Shown: positions 39,019 to 51,769 of the stretch, piece after piece | Numbering within the stretch: position 1 is the first letter of the stretch | Layout of the letters: each line of letters starts with the position of its first letter | Translations under genes and position numbers: made by a program | Assembly (NCBI RefSeq): GCF_019049675.1 | Contig: NZ_JAFMOW010000066.1 | Coordinates: forward strand, 186,001 to 250,000 | DNA length: 64,000 bases | Origin: Rahnella bonaserana | GTDB lineage: Bacteria > Pseudomonadota > Gammaproteobacteria > Enterobacterales > Enterobacteriaceae | Reading direction: 5' to 3' | Notes under the pieces: model-generated | Database searches by the model: none | Told to the model about the DNA's origin: nothing | What the model saw: the letters and a program-made list of their open reading frames with translations, nothing else

Positions 39019-40102
39019 AATTAACGGTATCAACAAATATTTTGGCCGCACCAAGGTGCTCAATGATATCTCGCTCGATATTGCTTCCGGAGAGATGGTG
39101 GCGCTGCTCGGGCCTTCCGGTTCCGGTAAAACCACGCTGCTGCGAATTATCGCCGGGCTGGAAAACCAGAGTGCCGGTCACCTGAGTTTTCACGGCAAAG
39201 ACGTGACGCGTCTGCACGCCCGTGACCGTCAGGTCGGGTTTGTATTCCAGCATTACGCGCTCTTCCGCCATATGACGGTGTTCGACAACATCGCCTTTGG
39301 CCTGACTGTACTGCCGCGTCGTGAGCGTCCGAACGGCGAAGCAATAAAACAGAAAGTCACTAAATTGCTGGAGATGGTGCAGTTAGCCCATCTGGCAAAC
39401 CGTTATCCGGCACAGCTTTCTGGTGGTCAGAAACAGCGTGTGGCACTGGCCCGTGCGCTGGCGGTTGAACCGCAAATTCTGCTGCTTGATGAGCCTTTCG
39501 GGGCGCTGGATGCACAGGTGCGTAAAGAGCTGCGCCGCTGGCTGCGTCAGTTGCATGAAGAACTGAAATTCACCAGCGTGTTCGTGACCCACGATCAGGA
39601 AGAAGCGATGGAAGTCGCGGACCGCGTGGTCGTCATGAGCCAGGGGAATATCGAGCAGGTGGGCGCGCCGGAAGAAATCTGGCGTGAACCGGCAACCCGC
39701 TTCGTGCTGGAGTTTATGGGTGAAGTGAATAAAATCGGCGGTGAAATTCGCGGTTCTCAGTTGTATGTCGGCGCGCATCACTGGCCGCTGGAGAACCCGC
39801 CACTGCATCAGGGGGCGGTAGATTTGTTCCTGCGCCCGTGGGAAATGGAAATTACCGCCCACAGCACTGCGCGCTGCCCGTTGCCGGTAAAAGTGCTGGA
39901 GGTCAGCCCGCGCGGTCATTTCTGGCAGCTTATCGTGCAGGCGGATGGCTGGCACGAAGAACCGCTTTCAGTGGTACTTTCTGAAACCCACGGTAATAAC
40001 GCACCTCAGCGCGGCGATCGTTTTTATGTCGGCGGGCTGAATGGTCGCCTGTATGCCGGGGATCAACAGCTACAACCCGTTGCGTTAGCGAAGAGCGCCT
40101 GA
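39008..40102 (+). CDS. cysA: Sulfate/thiosulfate ABC transporter ATP-binding protein CysA
   Basis: 364 residues from the ATG at 39008 with GGAGG six bases upstream; the longer frame from 38990 is not supported. Walker [10 protein letters not shown] (near 34), signature [14 protein letters not shown] (near 135), Walker [13 protein letters not shown] (near 155), and the switch histidine in VTHDQEEAM. The C-terminal extra domain (240-364, with LRPWEMEI) is a TOBE-like regulatory part. It energises CysTW. Confidence 0.97.
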   Translation: MSIEINGINKYFGRTKVLNDISLDIASGEMVALLGPSGSGKTTLLRIIAGLENQSAGHLSFHGKDVTRLHARDRQVGFVFQHYALFRHMTVFDNIAFGLTVLPRRERPNGEAIKQKVTKLLEMVQLAHLANRYPAQLSGGQKQRVALARALAVEPQILLLDEPFGALDAQVRKELRRWLRQLHEELKFTSVFVTHDQEEAMEVADRVVVMSQGNIEQVGAPEEIWREPATRFVLEFMGEVNKIGGEIRGSQLYVGAHHWPLENPPLHQGAVDLFLRPWEMEITAHSTARCPLPVKVLEVSPRGHFWQLIVQADGWHEEPLSVVLSETHGNNAPQRGDRFYVGGLNGRLYAGDQQLQPVALAKSA

Positions 40103-40124
40103 TATTTTTTAATCAGCGTGTTTC

Positions 40125-40153
40125 TCAGGGCGGTCTCCGAGCCGCCCTTTTTA
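40125..40153 (+). terminator. cysPTWA terminator
   Basis: AGGGCGG (40127-40133) pairs with 40142-40148 and is followed by TTTTTATC. cysM therefore has its own leader of about 65 bp. Confidence 0.8.
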
Positions 40154-40217
40154 TCGTCTGATATCTGTTTATGTGTTTTTTATCAGTTAATATACCTTTT
40201 TAATATAAGGCAAGCCC

Positions 40218-41102
40218 GTGAGTACGCTCGAACACTACATCGGTAATACACCTCTGGTGAGATTACAGCGTCTGACTGAGGGACTCGACAGCGAGATCTG
40301 GGTCAAACTGGAAGGCAATAACCCCGCGGGCTCAGTGAAAGACCGTGCAGCGCTGTTCATGATTGAGCAGGCGGAAAAGCGTGGTGAAATTCATCCGGGT
40401 GATACGCTGATTGAAGCCACCAGTGGTAATACCGGTATTGCGCTGGCGATGATTGCGGCACTGAAAGGCTATAAGCTGAAATTGCTGATGCCGGAAAATA
40501 TGAGCCTCGAGCGTCAGGCATCAATGCGTGCTTACGGCGCTGAATTATTGCTGGTCAGCCGCGCGCAGGGGATGGAAGGTGCGAGGGATCTGGCACAGGA
40601 AATGGAACAGCAGGGGCAGGGGAAGGTGCTGGATCAGTTCAATAATCCCGACAACCCGCTCGCACACTTTACGACCACCGGCCCGGAAATCTGGCAGCAG
40701 ACGCACGGGCGTATTACGCATTTTGTGTCAAGCATGGGGACTACCGGCACCATCACGGGCGTCAGTCGCTTTCTGCGCAGTCAGCATGCGGGTGTGCAAA
40801 TTGTCGGGTTGCAACCTTCTGAAGGCAGCAGCATTCCGGGTATCCGCCGCTGGCCGCAGGAATATCTGCCAGGCATTTTCAACCCTGAGCTGGTCGATGA
40901 AGTGATGGATATGGGGCAGAGCGAAGCGGAAGACACCATGCGCGCTCTGGCGCGGGAAGAAGGTATCTTCTGTGGCGTGAGTTCCGGCGGCGCTGTTGCG
41001 GGCGCATTGCGTGTCGCCCGAAACCATTCCGGCAGTGTGATTGTAGCGATTGTCTGCGATCGCGGTGACCGTTACCTTTCGACCGGTGTATTTTCTGATT
41101 AA
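40218..41102 (+). CDS. cysM: Cysteine synthase B CysM
   Basis: 294 residues. PLP lysine Lys41 in GSVKDRAALFM; phosphate-binding loop SGNTGIALA near 70; GTTGTITGVSRFL near 178. CysM makes cysteine or S-sulfocysteine from O-acetylserine with sulfide or thiosulfate, which fits its place after the thiosulfate transporter. It has no complexing with serine acetyltransferase in E. coli. Confidence 0.96.
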   Translation: MSTLEHYIGNTPLVRLQRLTEGLDSEIWVKLEGNNPAGSVKDRAALFMIEQAEKRGEIHPGDTLIEATSGNTGIALAMIAALKGYKLKLLMPENMSLERQASMRAYGAELLLVSRAQGMEGARDLAQEMEQQGQGKVLDQFNNPDNPLAHFTTTGPEIWQQTHGRITHFVSSMGTTGTITGVSRFLRSQHAGVQIVGLQPSEGSSIPGIRRWPQEYLPGIFNPELVDEVMDMGQSEAEDTMRALAREEGIFCGVSSGGAVAGALRVARNHSGSVIVAIVCDRGDRYLSTGVFSD

Positions 41103-41133
41103 GAACTCGCGGCGATATACGCGGTCACATTAT

Positions 41134-41162
41134 AAAGGCAGGCCTTCGCGCCTGCCTTTTGC
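41134..41162 (+). terminator. cysM terminator
   Basis: AAAGGCAGG (41134-41142) pairs with 41151-41159 and a short T run follows. Confidence 0.8.
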
Positions 41163-41360
41163 TTTCTGATTGACGCTAACAGATTGATTTTAATCTTCTA
41201 TAATAGAAATAGTGTCAAACATGACAACTTTGTTCCTTACACTGCGCTTTCAGCGATATGAAATTCTGTCAGAGACTGTGTAAAAAAAGAGTAAAAGCGG
41301 CTGCGTAATGCAGGGTTAGTGGTAAAAATGACCAAAATTTTAGCCAGGCGGAAATAAAGA

Positions 41361-42044
41361 ATGAAAATTTTATTAGTCGATGACGATCTCGAATTAGGGA
41401 CCATGCTCAGCGAATATCTGATTGCAGAGGGTTTTGACGCTTCTCTGGTGCTGACCGGTAAAGCGGGCGTGGAAGGGGCGATGTCTGGCGAATATACCGC
41501 GATGATCCTCGACATTATGCTGCCGGATATGAGCGGTATTGATGTTCTGCGTCAGGTGCGTAAAAACAGCCGTCTGCCGATCATCATGCTGACCGCTAAG
41601 GGCGACAACATCGACCGCGTTATCGGCCTGGAAATGGGTGCCGATGATTACATGCCTAAACCTTGTTATCCGCGTGAACTGGTTGCGCGTCTGCGTGCGG
41701 TATTGCGCCGTGTGGAAGAGCAGCAGGAATCGCACTCTGATTCTTCATCCGTGAACTACGGTGACCTGACGCTGAATCCGGCTACCCGCAGCAGCGAATG
41801 GCGCGGGATTCCTTTTGACCTGACGGCTTCTGAATTCAATCTGCTGGAGCTGTTACTGCGGTCTCCTGAACGCGTGGTATCAAAAGACGAGTTGTCAGAA
41901 AAAGGCCTCGGGCGTCCGCGTGAAGCTTATGATCGCAGTATTGATGTTCACATCAGTAATATCCGGCAGAAACTGGGGTCACTGGAAGGTGGCGATATCC
42001 TGACTATAGAAACGGTGCGCAGCATTGGCTATCGCATACGCTAA
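41361..42044 (+). CDS. CpxR-like OmpR-family response regulator
   Basis: 227 residues. Acidic pocket DDD (7-9), phospho-acceptor Asp51 in MILDIMLPD, a threonine switch in IMLTAKG, and lysine in MPKPCYPREL, where Cys replaces the usual aromatic or Phe-Asn type residue after KP. The winged helix has SKDELSEKGLG and YDRSIDVHISNIRQKL near the C-terminus, most like CpxR. It is not CpxR itself: identity is partial, and no cpxP is adjacent. It forms a pair with the kinase gene downstream, which overlaps it by 20 bp. Target genes are unknown. E. coli has no two-component genes at this place. Confidence 0.87.
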   Translation: MKILLVDDDLELGTMLSEYLIAEGFDASLVLTGKAGVEGAMSGEYTAMILDIMLPDMSGIDVLRQVRKNSRLPIIMLTAKGDNIDRVIGLEMGADDYMPKPCYPRELVARLRAVLRRVEEQQESHSDSSSVNYGDLTLNPATRSSEWRGIPFDLTASEFNLLELLLRSPERVVSKDELSEKGLGRPREAYDRSIDVHISNIRQKLGSLEGGDILTIETVRSIGYRIR

Positions 42045-43380
42045 ACGACTGCGCGGAAAACTGTTCTGGAAAATCCTGCTGGGATTCTGGTTCACGTTTG
42101 TGGCGATCACTCAGGGACTCTGGGTGGTTTTTGCTTTTTATAATCCGCACGAACCGCCGGAAAGCGGCATTGCGCGGCGCTTTGTAAAACTGCAAATTAC
42201 CTCAGCGGTGTCGACGCTGCACAGCGGCGGTATGCCAGCGCTTAACGCGATGATGGCCGACTGGCCGGACGATGACCGGCAGTTTTTCTCCGTAACACCG
42301 TCGTTGTTGCCCGCGACAGGCAATACGATTAAGGATCTGGAACCCGGTAAAATCCCCCATGAAGTCGTGCAGTTTGTGCAGGGGCCGGACGGGCAGGGCT
42401 ACCGGTTGAAATATGATGTGGACGGGCTGATGCATGAATATCGCCCGAGACGTCACCGGGACTGGCTGAATATGCCCCCGCCATTGCTATGGCTGGGCGG
42501 ACTGGGCGGATTGCTGTTCAGTGCGATGCTGGCATGGAACCTGACCCGACCTATGCTGCAAATGCGTAAAGCTTTCGGGCGGGTAGCGCAGGGCGATTTA
42601 TCGGTACGATTGTTTACCAGCATGGGCAAGCGGCACGATGAGCTGTCAGAAGTGGCTCGCGACTTCGACTCCATGGCCGAACGTTTGCAGGTTCTGGTGA
42701 AGGCGCGTGAAGAACTTCTGCATGACGTTTCTCACGAGCTGCGTTCTCCACTGGCGCGTTTACAACTGGCTATCGGCCTGGCGCGGCAGAATCCTTCAAA
42801 TGTTGAAAGCTCGCTGAGTCGCATTGAACATGAAGCGGGACGTCTGGACAAGATGATCGGGGAACTGCTGGCGCTGTCGCGAACTGAAAGCAGTGAAATA
42901 CCGGATGAAGAATACTTCGACCTGTACGGGCTGGTAGAAGCGGTGGTGAACGATGCGCGCTATGAGGCGCAGTTGCCGGGCGTCGAGATTGTGCTCTATC
43001 CCGAATCAGCGGATGACCTGGATTATACCGTGAAAGGCAACGCAGAGCTGATGCGACGCGCTATCGATAACGTGGTACGTAATGCGCTGCGTTTTTCAGC
43101 GCGCGGGCAAACTATCCGCGTTTCTCTGGCGCAGGTTGAAGAGTATTTGCAGATTGAAGTGGCCGATCAGGGGCCGGGTGTGGAAGAAGATAAGTTGTCG
43201 AGCATCTTCGACCCGTTTGTGCGAGTGAAATCGCCGCTGTCAGGCAAAGGCTATGGTCTTGGGCTGGCCATCACCCGCAAAGTGATGCTGGCGCATGAAG
43301 GTAAAGTGGATGCCCGTAATGCGCAGCCACATGGCTTAATCATCAGCCTTCAAGTCCCGCACTGGAAATCCGCTTCATAA
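42025..43380 (+). CDS. CpxA-like sensor histidine kinase
   Basis: About 451 residues if translation starts at the TTG at 42025; no in-frame ATG lies before residue 70, so the start must be a rare codon in or just after the regulator overlap. TM1 spans about 14-38, a periplasmic domain of about 110 residues follows, and TM2 lies about 152-172. HAMP is next, then HisKA with the phospho-histidine at residue 237 (HDVSHELRSP). The ATPase has NVVRNALRFS, DQGPGVEEDKL and GKGYGLGLAI. It should phosphorylate the regulator encoded upstream. The signal is unknown. Confidence 0.87.
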   Translation: MAIAYAKRLRGKLFWKILLGFWFTFVAITQGLWVVFAFYNPHEPPESGIARRFVKLQITSAVSTLHSGGMPALNAMMADWPDDDRQFFSVTPSLLPATGNTIKDLEPGKIPHEVVQFVQGPDGQGYRLKYDVDGLMHEYRPRRHRDWLNMPPPLLWLGGLGGLLFSAMLAWNLTRPMLQMRKAFGRVAQGDLSVRLFTSMGKRHDELSEVARDFDSMAERLQVLVKAREELLHDVSHELRSPLARLQLAIGLARQNPSNVESSLSRIEHEAGRLDKMIGELLALSRTESSEIPDEEYFDLYGLVEAVVNDARYEAQLPGVEIVLYPESADDLDYTVKGNAELMRRAIDNVVRNALRFSARGQTIRVSLAQVEEYLQIEVADQGPGVEEDKLSSIFDPFVRVKSPLSGKGYGLGLAITRKVMLAHEGKVDARNAQPHGLIISLQVPHWKSAS

Positions 43381-43433
43381 TTCGGGCCGCAGAGGCGTCG
43401 GCTACTCTCAGCCACCTCAGGTTTACAGACAAT

Positions 43434-43466
43434 AAAAAAACGGCGCTGATTAGGCGCCGTTTTTAA
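43434..43466. terminator. Bidirectional terminator between the sensor kinase gene and crr
   Basis: AAAACGGCGC (43437-43446) pairs with 43454-43463 across a 7-base loop, with A and T tracts on both sides. It serves the plus-strand kinase gene and the minus-strand ptsHI-crr operon. Confidence 0.9.
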
Positions 43467-43494
43467 CTTCTTGCATTACAACTCGCTGAGCGAA

Positions 43495-44004
43495 TTACTT
43501 CTTGATGCGGATGATTGGGGTTTCGCCCACAGTCACGCTACCAGTCAGTTTAATCAGCTCTTTGATCTCATCCATGTTAGAGATGACAACCGGAGTCAGG
43601 GTAGACTTCGCTTTCTCTTCCAGCAGAGGCAGATCAAACTCGATAACCAAATCGCCTTTCTTAACACGTTGACCTTCTTCAGCGATGCGTTTGAAGCCTT
43701 CGCCTTTCAGTTCAACGGTGTCGATACCGAAGTGCACGAATAACTCAATGCCACTGTCGGATTCGATTGAGAAAGCATGGTTAGTTTCGAAGATTTTACC
43801 GATAGTGCCGTCAACCGGAGCAACCATTTTGTTGCCAGATGGTTTGATAGCAATACCGTCACCCACGATTTTCTCAGCGAAAACAACGTCAGGCACATCT
43901 TCAATGTTGACAATCTCACCAGAGATCGGCGCTACGATTTCAATAGTGCCAACGTCTTTTTTATCATCAGAAACCAATGATTTCAGTTTATCGAACAAAC
44001 CCAT
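43495..44004 (-). CDS. crr: PTS glucose-specific EIIA component Crr
   Basis: 169 residues. Active-site histidines are His76 (FETNHAF) and phospho-acceptor His91 (LFVHFGID), as in E. coli. The flexible N-terminal helix [14 protein letters not shown] is kept. It carries phosphate from HPr to EIICB-Glc and regulates adenylate cyclase and non-PTS permeases. It is the third gene of ptsH-ptsI-crr and lies 48 bp after ptsI. Confidence 0.98.
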   Translation of the reverse strand: MGLFDKLKSLVSDDKKDVGTIEIVAPISGEIVNIEDVPDVVFAEKIVGDGIAIKPSGNKMVAPVDGTIGKIFETNHAFSIESDSGIELFVHFGIDTVELKGEGFKRIAEEGQRVKKGDLVIEFDLPLLEEKAKSTLTPVVISNMDEIKELIKLTGSVTVGETPIIRIKK

Positions 44005-44052
44005 GATCTTCTCCTAAGCATTAATTTGGGCAGCTATACCAGCATCGCGCAA

Positions 44053-45780
44053 TTAGCAGAGTGTTTTTTCTTCAATGAACTTGTTAACCAGGTTCATCAA
44101 CTCTTGCGCCGTAGGTTGGGCCAGGGCCTGATCTGCCAGCGCTTTCACATCTTCGAAGTTTGTATTGCGAATAATTTTCTTGATGCGTGGGATAGAGATA
44201 GCGCTCATGCTGAACTCATCTAACCCCATGCCCAATAGAAGAAGTGTAGCACGTTCGTCACCGGCTAGCTCGCCGCACATCCCTGTCCATTTACCGGCAG
44301 CATGAGATGCGTCAATAACTTGCTTAATTAAACCAAGTACTGACGGAGACATTGGGTTGTAAAGATGAGAAATCAGTTCGTTACCGCGATCCACAGCCAA
44401 AGTATACTGGGTAAGATCGTTTGTACCAATACTGAAGAAATCGACTTCTTTTGCCAGGTGATGAGCAATCACTGCAGCAGCCGGCGTTTCAACCATCACG
44501 CCAACTTCGATAGTTTCATCGAATGCCTGGCCTTTTTCACGCAACTCAGCTTTCAGCATTTCCAGTTCTGCTTTCAGTTCACGCACTTCTTCAACAGAAA
44601 TGATCATCGGGAACATAATGCGCAGTTTACCGAATGCAGAAGCACGCAGTATACCTTTCAACTGGTCGTGAAGAATTTCTTTACGGTCCAGACAGATACG
44701 GATTGCACGCCAGCCCAGGAACGGGTTTTCTTCTTTTGGCAGGTTCATGTACGGCAGGTCTTTGTCACCGCCGATGTCCATGGTACGGACGATAACTGCC
44801 TGGGAGCCCATCGCTTCAGCAACGGCTTTATAGGCCTGGAATTGCTCTTCTTCGGTAGGCAGGCTGTCACGGTCCATGAACAGGAATTCTGTACGATACA
44901 GGCCGACACCTTCAGCGCCATTGCGCTCTGCACCGGCGACGTCGCGCACGGTACCGATGTTGGCACAAACTTCCACCTGATGACCATCCAGCGTGATTGC
45001 TGGCAAATCTTTCAGTTTAGTCAGTTCGTCTTTTTCTGAGATGTACTGGTTCTGAACGGCTTTCAGCTCGTCAATAACGTCTGCTGTCGGGTTGACATAG
45101 ATTTTATTGTTCACAGCGTCGAGGATCAGATAGTCATCGTTTTTGACTTGTTTGGTCACATCGCTGGTACCTACGATTGCAGGTAATTCCAGGGAACGCG
45201 CCATGATTGAGGTGTGAGAAGTACGACCACCCAAATCAGTGATGAAGCCCAGAACCTTATTCAGGTTCAGCTGTGCAGTTTCTGACGGTGTCAGATCGGT
45301 AGCAACCAGGATAACTTCGTCCTGGATGGAACTCAGATCAACGATGGTCATGTCGAGAATGTTGCGCAGAAGACGTTTACCGATATCACGCACGTCAGCC
45401 GCACGTTCTTTCAGGTATTCATCATCAAGCTCTTCCAGGGCTTTCGCCTGGCCTTCAATGACAGAGAAAGCAGCAGCGTCAGCAGAAGCATGCTCGTCTT
45501 TGATAAGGGCTATGATTTCCTGTTCAAGCTCTTCGTCTTCCAACAACATGATGTGGCCTTCGAAGATGGCTTCTTTCTCTTCACCGAAGGTTTCACCGGC
45601 TTTGGTCTTGATCACTTCCAGCTGAGCTGAGGCTTTCGCACGGCCAGCGAGGAAACGTTCAACTTCCTGATCAACTTGCTCAGGAGAGATTTTTTTCCGG
45701 TTGATGACAATTTCATCTTCTTTCAACAGAAGTGCTTTGCCGAAAGCGATACCGGGAGATACTAAAATGCCTGAAATCAT
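44053..45780 (-). CDS. ptsI: PTS enzyme I PtsI
   Basis: 575 residues. The phospho-histidine is His189 in [13 protein letters not shown]. The HPr-binding helical domain precedes it, and the C-terminal PEP-binding barrel carries [19 protein letters not shown] and the GMCGELAGD cysteine. It transfers phosphate from phosphoenolpyruvate to HPr. AAAGGTAGGG lies upstream of the start, 50 bp after ptsH. Confidence 0.98.
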   Translation of the reverse strand: MISGILVSPGIAFGKALLLKEDEIVINRKKISPEQVDQEVERFLAGRAKASAQLEVIKTKAGETFGEEKEAIFEGHIMLLEDEELEQEIIALIKDEHASADAAAFSVIEGQAKALEELDDEYLKERAADVRDIGKRLLRNILDMTIVDLSSIQDEVILVATDLTPSETAQLNLNKVLGFITDLGGRTSHTSIMARSLELPAIVGTSDVTKQVKNDDYLILDAVNNKIYVNPTADVIDELKAVQNQYISEKDELTKLKDLPAITLDGHQVEVCANIGTVRDVAGAERNGAEGVGLYRTEFLFMDRDSLPTEEEQFQAYKAVAEAMGSQAVIVRTMDIGGDKDLPYMNLPKEENPFLGWRAIRICLDRKEILHDQLKGILRASAFGKLRIMFPMIISVEEVRELKAELEMLKAELREKGQAFDETIEVGVMVETPAAAVIAHHLAKEVDFFSIGTNDLTQYTLAVDRGNELISHLYNPMSPSVLGLIKQVIDASHAAGKWTGMCGELAGDERATLLLLGMGLDEFSMSAISIPRIKKIIRNTNFEDVKALADQALAQPTAQELMNLVNKFIEEKTLC

Positions 45781-45830
45781 AACCCTACCTTTCTCTTGAC
45801 TGGTTTAAACGATATAAGAGCGGCTGAGTG

Positions 45831-46088
45831 TTACTCGAGCTCTGCCATCAGTTTTACCAAGTGTTCAACGGCTTTCTGCTCGTCTTCACCTTCAGCTGAG
45901 AGGGTCACAACGGTACCTTGGGTCAGGCCCAGAGTTTGCAGTTTAAACAGGCTTTTAGCACTGGCGCTTTTGCCGTTTGACGTCACAGTGATATCAGAAG
46001 CGAAACCTTTAGCTTCTTTCACGAACTGTGCAGCAGGGCGAGTGTGCAGACCATTAGGAGCGGTAATAGTAACTTCTTGCTGGAACAT
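45831..46088 (-). CDS. ptsH: PTS phosphocarrier HPr PtsH
   Basis: 85 residues, essentially E. coli HPr. Phospho-acceptor His15 lies in [10 protein letters not shown] and Ser46 in SAKSLFKL. It passes phosphate from enzyme I to sugar-specific EIIA proteins. GGGGA precedes the start by nine bases. Confidence 0.98.
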   Translation of the reverse strand: MFQQEVTITAPNGLHTRPAAQFVKEAKGFASDITVTSNGKSASAKSLFKLQTLGLTQGTVVTLSAEGEDEQKAVEHLVKLMAELE

Positions 46089-46439
46089 TGTTGTTTCCCC
46101 AACTTATTAAAGTAATGTTGTGGAGCTAAAGTTTAGCTTATGCGCTTCACTTTAGCCTGTAGAGATTAGCGCCTGACTATGGTTCAGGGGCAGGTTCAGA
46201 TGCAACAGAAAAGAGAAAATAACGCACTCAGCGATAAAACTCTTTGCCCTAGATCTAGGCTTTTCTGTTATTCCTCCATTATGCCGTGATTTTCCCTCTT
46301 GTAACAAATCGGTAAATCGATTCAGCGGGCGGTTGGATGGAGGCTATTAATTTCGCGCATCGAAATAATTGACCGGTTAAATACTAAACCTGGCGGGTAA
46401 AATCAATCACAGAGTGGTATAAACTTTGATGTAGCCCAC
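46089..46439 (-). promoter_or_regulatory. ptsH upstream region
   Basis: About 350 bp between the cysK terminator and ptsH. On the minus strand TTGTTA (46302-46307), 18 bp, and CATAAT (46278-46283) form a fair sigma-70 promoter, leaving a leader of about 180 nt. A TGTGATTGATTTTACC sequence near 46401-46416 is a weak CRP-like match. E. coli ptsH has several CRP-dependent promoters; which elements work here cannot be decided by eye. Confidence 0.45.
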
Positions 46440-46468
46440 AAAAAAGCACCCCGAAAGGTGCTTTTTTA
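46440..46468. terminator. cysK terminator
   Basis: AAAAAAGCACC pairs with GGTGCTTTTTT across CCGAAA. The hairpin lies 22 bases past the cysK stop on the minus strand. Confidence 0.88.
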
Positions 46469-46489
46469 TCCGCTTTTAGGGATGTGGCA

Positions 46490-47455
46490 TTATTGTTGCA
46501 ATTCTTTTTCAGTAAACAAATCTGCAAACAATGCGGTACTCAGATAGCGTTCGCCGGAGGATGGCAGGATAACCACGATGGTTTTGTCCGCAAACTCGGG
46601 TTCTTGAGATAATTTGACCGCAGCTTCCACGGCAGCACCGGAAGAAATCCCCGCCAGAATACCTTCTTCTTCCATCAGACGGCGTGCCATCTGAATGGAT
46701 TCATCGTTAGTGATCAGCGTGACGCGATCCAGCAATTCCAGATCCAGGTTGCCCGGAATGAAACCAGCACCGATGCCCTGAATTTTGTGCGGGCCCGGTT
46801 TCACTTCTTCGCCATTCAGCGTTTGAGTAATCACCGGCGAATCCGTTGGCTCAACGGCCACCAGCTTCACGCTGCTTTTTTTGCTTTTCAGATAACGACC
46901 CGTACCGGTGATGGTACCGCCGGTACCCACGCCTGCAATCAGCACATCGACTGCGCCATCAGTATCTTCCCAGATTTCCGGGCCGGTGGTTTGCTCATGG
47001 ATAGCCGGGTTAGCCGGGTTGCTGAACTGCTGAAGGATAAGATAACGGGAAGGATCGCTGGCCTGAATTTCTTCGGCTTTTGCAATTGCGCCTTTCATAC
47101 CTTTCGCGCCTTCGGTCAGCACCAGATTGGCGCCGAGGGCTTTGAGCAGTTTACGACGCTCAACGCTCATGGTTTCCGGCATGGTCAGCGTCAGTTTATA
47201 ACCGCGCGCGGCAGCGACGTAAGCCAGTGCAATACCGGTGTTTCCGCTGGTCGGTTCAACCAGTTCGATATCTTTCGTCAGGATGCCTTTCTTTTCAGCG
47301 TCCCAAATCATGTTTGCACCGATGCGGCATTTCACGCTGAAGCTCGGGTTACGCGACTCGACCTTAGCCAGAATACGACCATTACCGATACGGTTCAGGC
47401 GAACCAGTGGCGTATGGCCAATTGTTAATGAATTGTCTTCATAGATCTTGCTCAT
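46490..47455 (-). CDS. cysK: Cysteine synthase A CysK
   Basis: 321 residues. PLP lysine Lys42 in [22 protein letters not shown] near 70; [15 protein letters not shown] near 178; [10 protein letters not shown] near 300. It joins O-acetylserine and sulfide and binds serine acetyltransferase through its active site. It reads toward ptsH, as in E. coli, with its own terminator. Confidence 0.97.
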   Translation of the reverse strand: MSKIYEDNSLTIGHTPLVRLNRIGNGRILAKVESRNPSFSVKCRIGANMIWDAEKKGILTKDIELVEPTSGNTGIALAYVAAARGYKLTLTMPETMSVERRKLLKALGANLVLTEGAKGMKGAIAKAEEIQASDPSRYLILQQFSNPANPAIHEQTTGPEIWEDTDGAVDVLIAGVGTGGTITGTGRYLKSKKSSVKLVAVEPTDSPVITQTLNGEEVKPGPHKIQGIGAGFIPGNLDLELLDRVTLITNDESIQMARRLMEEEGILAGISSGAAVEAAVKLSQEPEFADKTIVVILPSSGERYLSTALFADLFTEKELQQ

Positions 47456-47665
47456 AACCCGTCCTTTAACTGTATGAAATATTCACGGTGTGAAGCTTTC
47501 AACACTATGAAATTAGTGGGAATCAGGAAAGCATACGCGAACCGCTTTCCCAGTGAAGTAAGGTTTTGGTATTTGGTATATCGATACGTTATTAAGAAAT
47601 AAGTTTGAGAATGAAAAGTCAAGCATAGCAGGCAGCCGCCCGCAGGCGGCTGTGAAGAAAACGCG

Positions 47666-48451
47666 TTATTTCCGGCTGGAATTCACGTCGACATTGTTTT
47701 TAACGTAAACATCGCGATAGCGGTCACACCACATGGCTGTCGCCCCGCACACCGCTACCGGCAAGATCACCAGATTCAGCACTGGGATCATCGTAAACAG
47801 GCTGACCAGCGAGCCAAACTGCATATTGTCGATTTTGTTACTGCCGAGCGAGCGGCGCATATCGGCAAAACTTACTTTGTGATTATCGAACGGATAATCG
47901 CAATATTGGATCACCACCATCCAGGCGCTGAAGAAGAACCACAGCACCGGCGCGGCGGTCTGGCCAATCACCGGAATAAAGTAGAGTGCAAATAATACTA
48001 CGGCGCGTGGCAGGTAATACGCCAGTTTCTGCCATTCGCGCTTCATGATGCGCGGCAGATCTTTCATGATGTCCCAGATGCCGGTATCTGGCAGCGGTTT
48101 ACCGGTCAGACGTGCTTCGAGTTGTTCGGCGAGCAATCCGCTAAACGGTGCGGCAATCCAGTTGGCAATGGTGCTGAAGAAATAGCTGAACACCAGCACC
48201 ACGGAAAGTACAGCTACCGGCCAGATCAGATAATCCAGCCAGCTCAGCCAGGCCGGCACCTTACTCATCATGGCGGGGATCCATTCTCCCAGTTTGGTAA
48301 ACAGCCACCAAAACGCGCCGCCCATCAGCAATACGTTGACTGCCAGCGGTAAAATCACAAAACGTCGTATCCCTGGTAAGGAAATGAGCGTCCAGCCCTG
48401 TTTGAAATAATGCACGCCGTTTGCTTGTCTGGCGCTTTGCGATGAAGTCAT
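47666..48451 (-). CDS. cysZ: Sulfate transporter CysZ
   Basis: 261 residues from the ATG at 48449-48451; E. coli CysZ starts at the matching point, and the 20 extra codons upstream are not conserved. Four or more hydrophobic segments, with SQPG-type [16 protein letters not shown] near residue 25, [15 protein letters not shown] near 95, and [14 protein letters not shown] near 195. It imports sulfate for cysteine synthesis. It lies 210 bp upstream of cysK on the same strand and diverges from zipA. Confidence 0.94.
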   Translation of the reverse strand: MTSSQSARQANGVHYFKQGWTLISLPGIRRFVILPLAVNVLLMGGAFWWLFTKLGEWIPAMMSKVPAWLSWLDYLIWPVAVLSVVLVFSYFFSTIANWIAAPFSGLLAEQLEARLTGKPLPDTGIWDIMKDLPRIMKREWQKLAYYLPRAVVLFALYFIPVIGQTAAPVLWFFFSAWMVVIQYCDYPFDNHKVSFADMRRSLGSNKIDNMQFGSLVSLFTMIPVLNLVILPVAVCGATAMWCDRYRDVYVKNNVDVNSSRK

Positions 48452-48674
48452 AAACGAAATTTTCTCTCTGAGTTGAATGACATGGGCTATCATATCGGTA
48501 TGATTTTCCACTGGCTACCAGTGGATTGGCTGAAAAAACAGCAAAAAAAGGTGCAACTGCCCTATTTATTAGCAGAAAGTAGAGTCCAGACTTGCACTTA
48601 TCTACGTGGGCAAATAGAGTTAATATTGTGAATGTTTGCCGTGGTGGCAATGTATTAGAACAACAGAGATAGCA

Positions 48675-49673
48675 ATGATGCAGGATTTGCGTCTGATATT
48701 AATCGTTGTTGGCGCGATCGCCATAATAGCGTTGTTGTTACACGGTTTGTGGACCAGCCGTAAAGAACGCTCTTCGCTGTTTCGCGATCGTCCAGCTAAA
48801 CGTGTGAAAAAAGAACGGGAACAATCTCCGCCCGACGATTTTGTCGATGGAGTGGGGGAAGTGCGCGTGCGTCCTGCTTATCCTCAGGATGAACCGACTT
48901 TTGGTCAGTATGATGAGCCAGAACAGACTGCACCGCCACGTCAGCCGCAGGGTCAACCTGCGCAGCCAGCGCCAGCACCTGTTGCTCGTCCTCAGCAACC
49001 GGCTCAGCCACAGCACCATGCTGTGCAGGATGATCCGTTGCTGAGTGGTTATTCAGCCGCTGAACCCGCAGTTGCGCCGCGCCGCGAACCTGTTGCTGAT
49101 TTTGCACCTCAGGAATATGCGCCTGAACCTAAAGCGCAAGCACCGGTTCCGCCGCAGGAAATTCATGCGGACGCGGCACCTGCTGCCAAAGCTGAACCTC
49201 AGCCTGCGCCTTTTGCTCCGGCAGAAGAAACCCCGGCTGAGAAAGCGAAACTGAAAGAAACGGTTCTGGTTCTGCACGTTGCAGCACATCAGGGCGGCGT
49301 TATCGGTGGTGAAGTGCTGTTAAACAGCGTGCTTCAGGCCGGCTTCCAGTTTGGCGCAATGAATATTTTCCATCGTCACGTAAGCCCGGCGGGCAGTGGT
49401 CCGGTGTTATTCAGTCTGGCAAATATGGTCAAACCGGGTTCTTTTGACCCTGACAATATGTCCGACTTCTCTACACCTGGTGTGACGTTGTTCATGATGG
49501 TGCCTTGCTACGGCGACGCGCATCAGAACTTCAAACTGTTGCTCCAGTCTGCCCAGCGCATTGCCGATGATGTCGGCGCGATGGTGCTCGACGATGAGCG
49601 TCGTATGATTACGCCGCAGAAGCTCGAAACGTACAAAGCGCGGATCCGCGAGGTCCTCGAGGCGAACGCCTGA
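48675..49673 (+). CDS. zipA: Cell division protein ZipA
   Basis: 332 residues from the ATG at 48675 ([11 protein letters not shown] as in E. coli); the frame upstream is spurious. The N-terminal helix (6-24) anchors it in the inner membrane. A charged segment follows, then a Pro/Gln/Ala-rich linker (about 65-195), and a C-terminal FtsZ-binding domain (200-332) with [17 protein letters not shown] and [15 protein letters not shown]. It tethers FtsZ to the membrane at the divisome. It is followed by a terminator and ligA. Confidence 0.96.
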   Translation: MMQDLRLILIVVGAIAIIALLLHGLWTSRKERSSLFRDRPAKRVKKEREQSPPDDFVDGVGEVRVRPAYPQDEPTFGQYDEPEQTAPPRQPQGQPAQPAPAPVARPQQPAQPQHHAVQDDPLLSGYSAAEPAVAPRREPVADFAPQEYAPEPKAQAPVPPQEIHADAAPAAKAEPQPAPFAPAEETPAEKAKLKETVLVLHVAAHQGGVIGGEVLLNSVLQAGFQFGAMNIFHRHVSPAGSGPVLFSLANMVKPGSFDPDNMSDFSTPGVTLFMMVPCYGDAHQNFKLLLQSAQRIADDVGAMVLDDERRMITPQKLETYKARIREVLEANA

Positions 49674-49703
49674 TTCTGGCGTTCGTGAAATACCCTTTCC
49701 CCT

Positions 49704-49730
49704 AACCCCCGCTTGTCGGGGGTTTTTTAT
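49704..49730 (+). terminator. zipA terminator
   Basis: AACCCCCG (49704-49711) pairs with 49717-49724, followed by six T. It lies only 15 bases before the ligA start. Confidence 0.85.
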
Positions 49731-49741
49731 CTCCACGGTGA

Positions 49742-51766
<2,025 letters not shown>

Positions 51767-51769
51767 ACC

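Noticed and set aside
44365-45039. 224-codon plus-strand frame opposite ptsI
   Set aside because: Shadow frame; ptsI is intact and essential-like, and the frame reads as low-information Phe/His/Gln-rich sequence.
46401-46416. CRP site for ptsH
   Set aside because: Only the left half matches well and the distance to the best -10 element is wrong for class I or II activation; mentioned only as a weak match.
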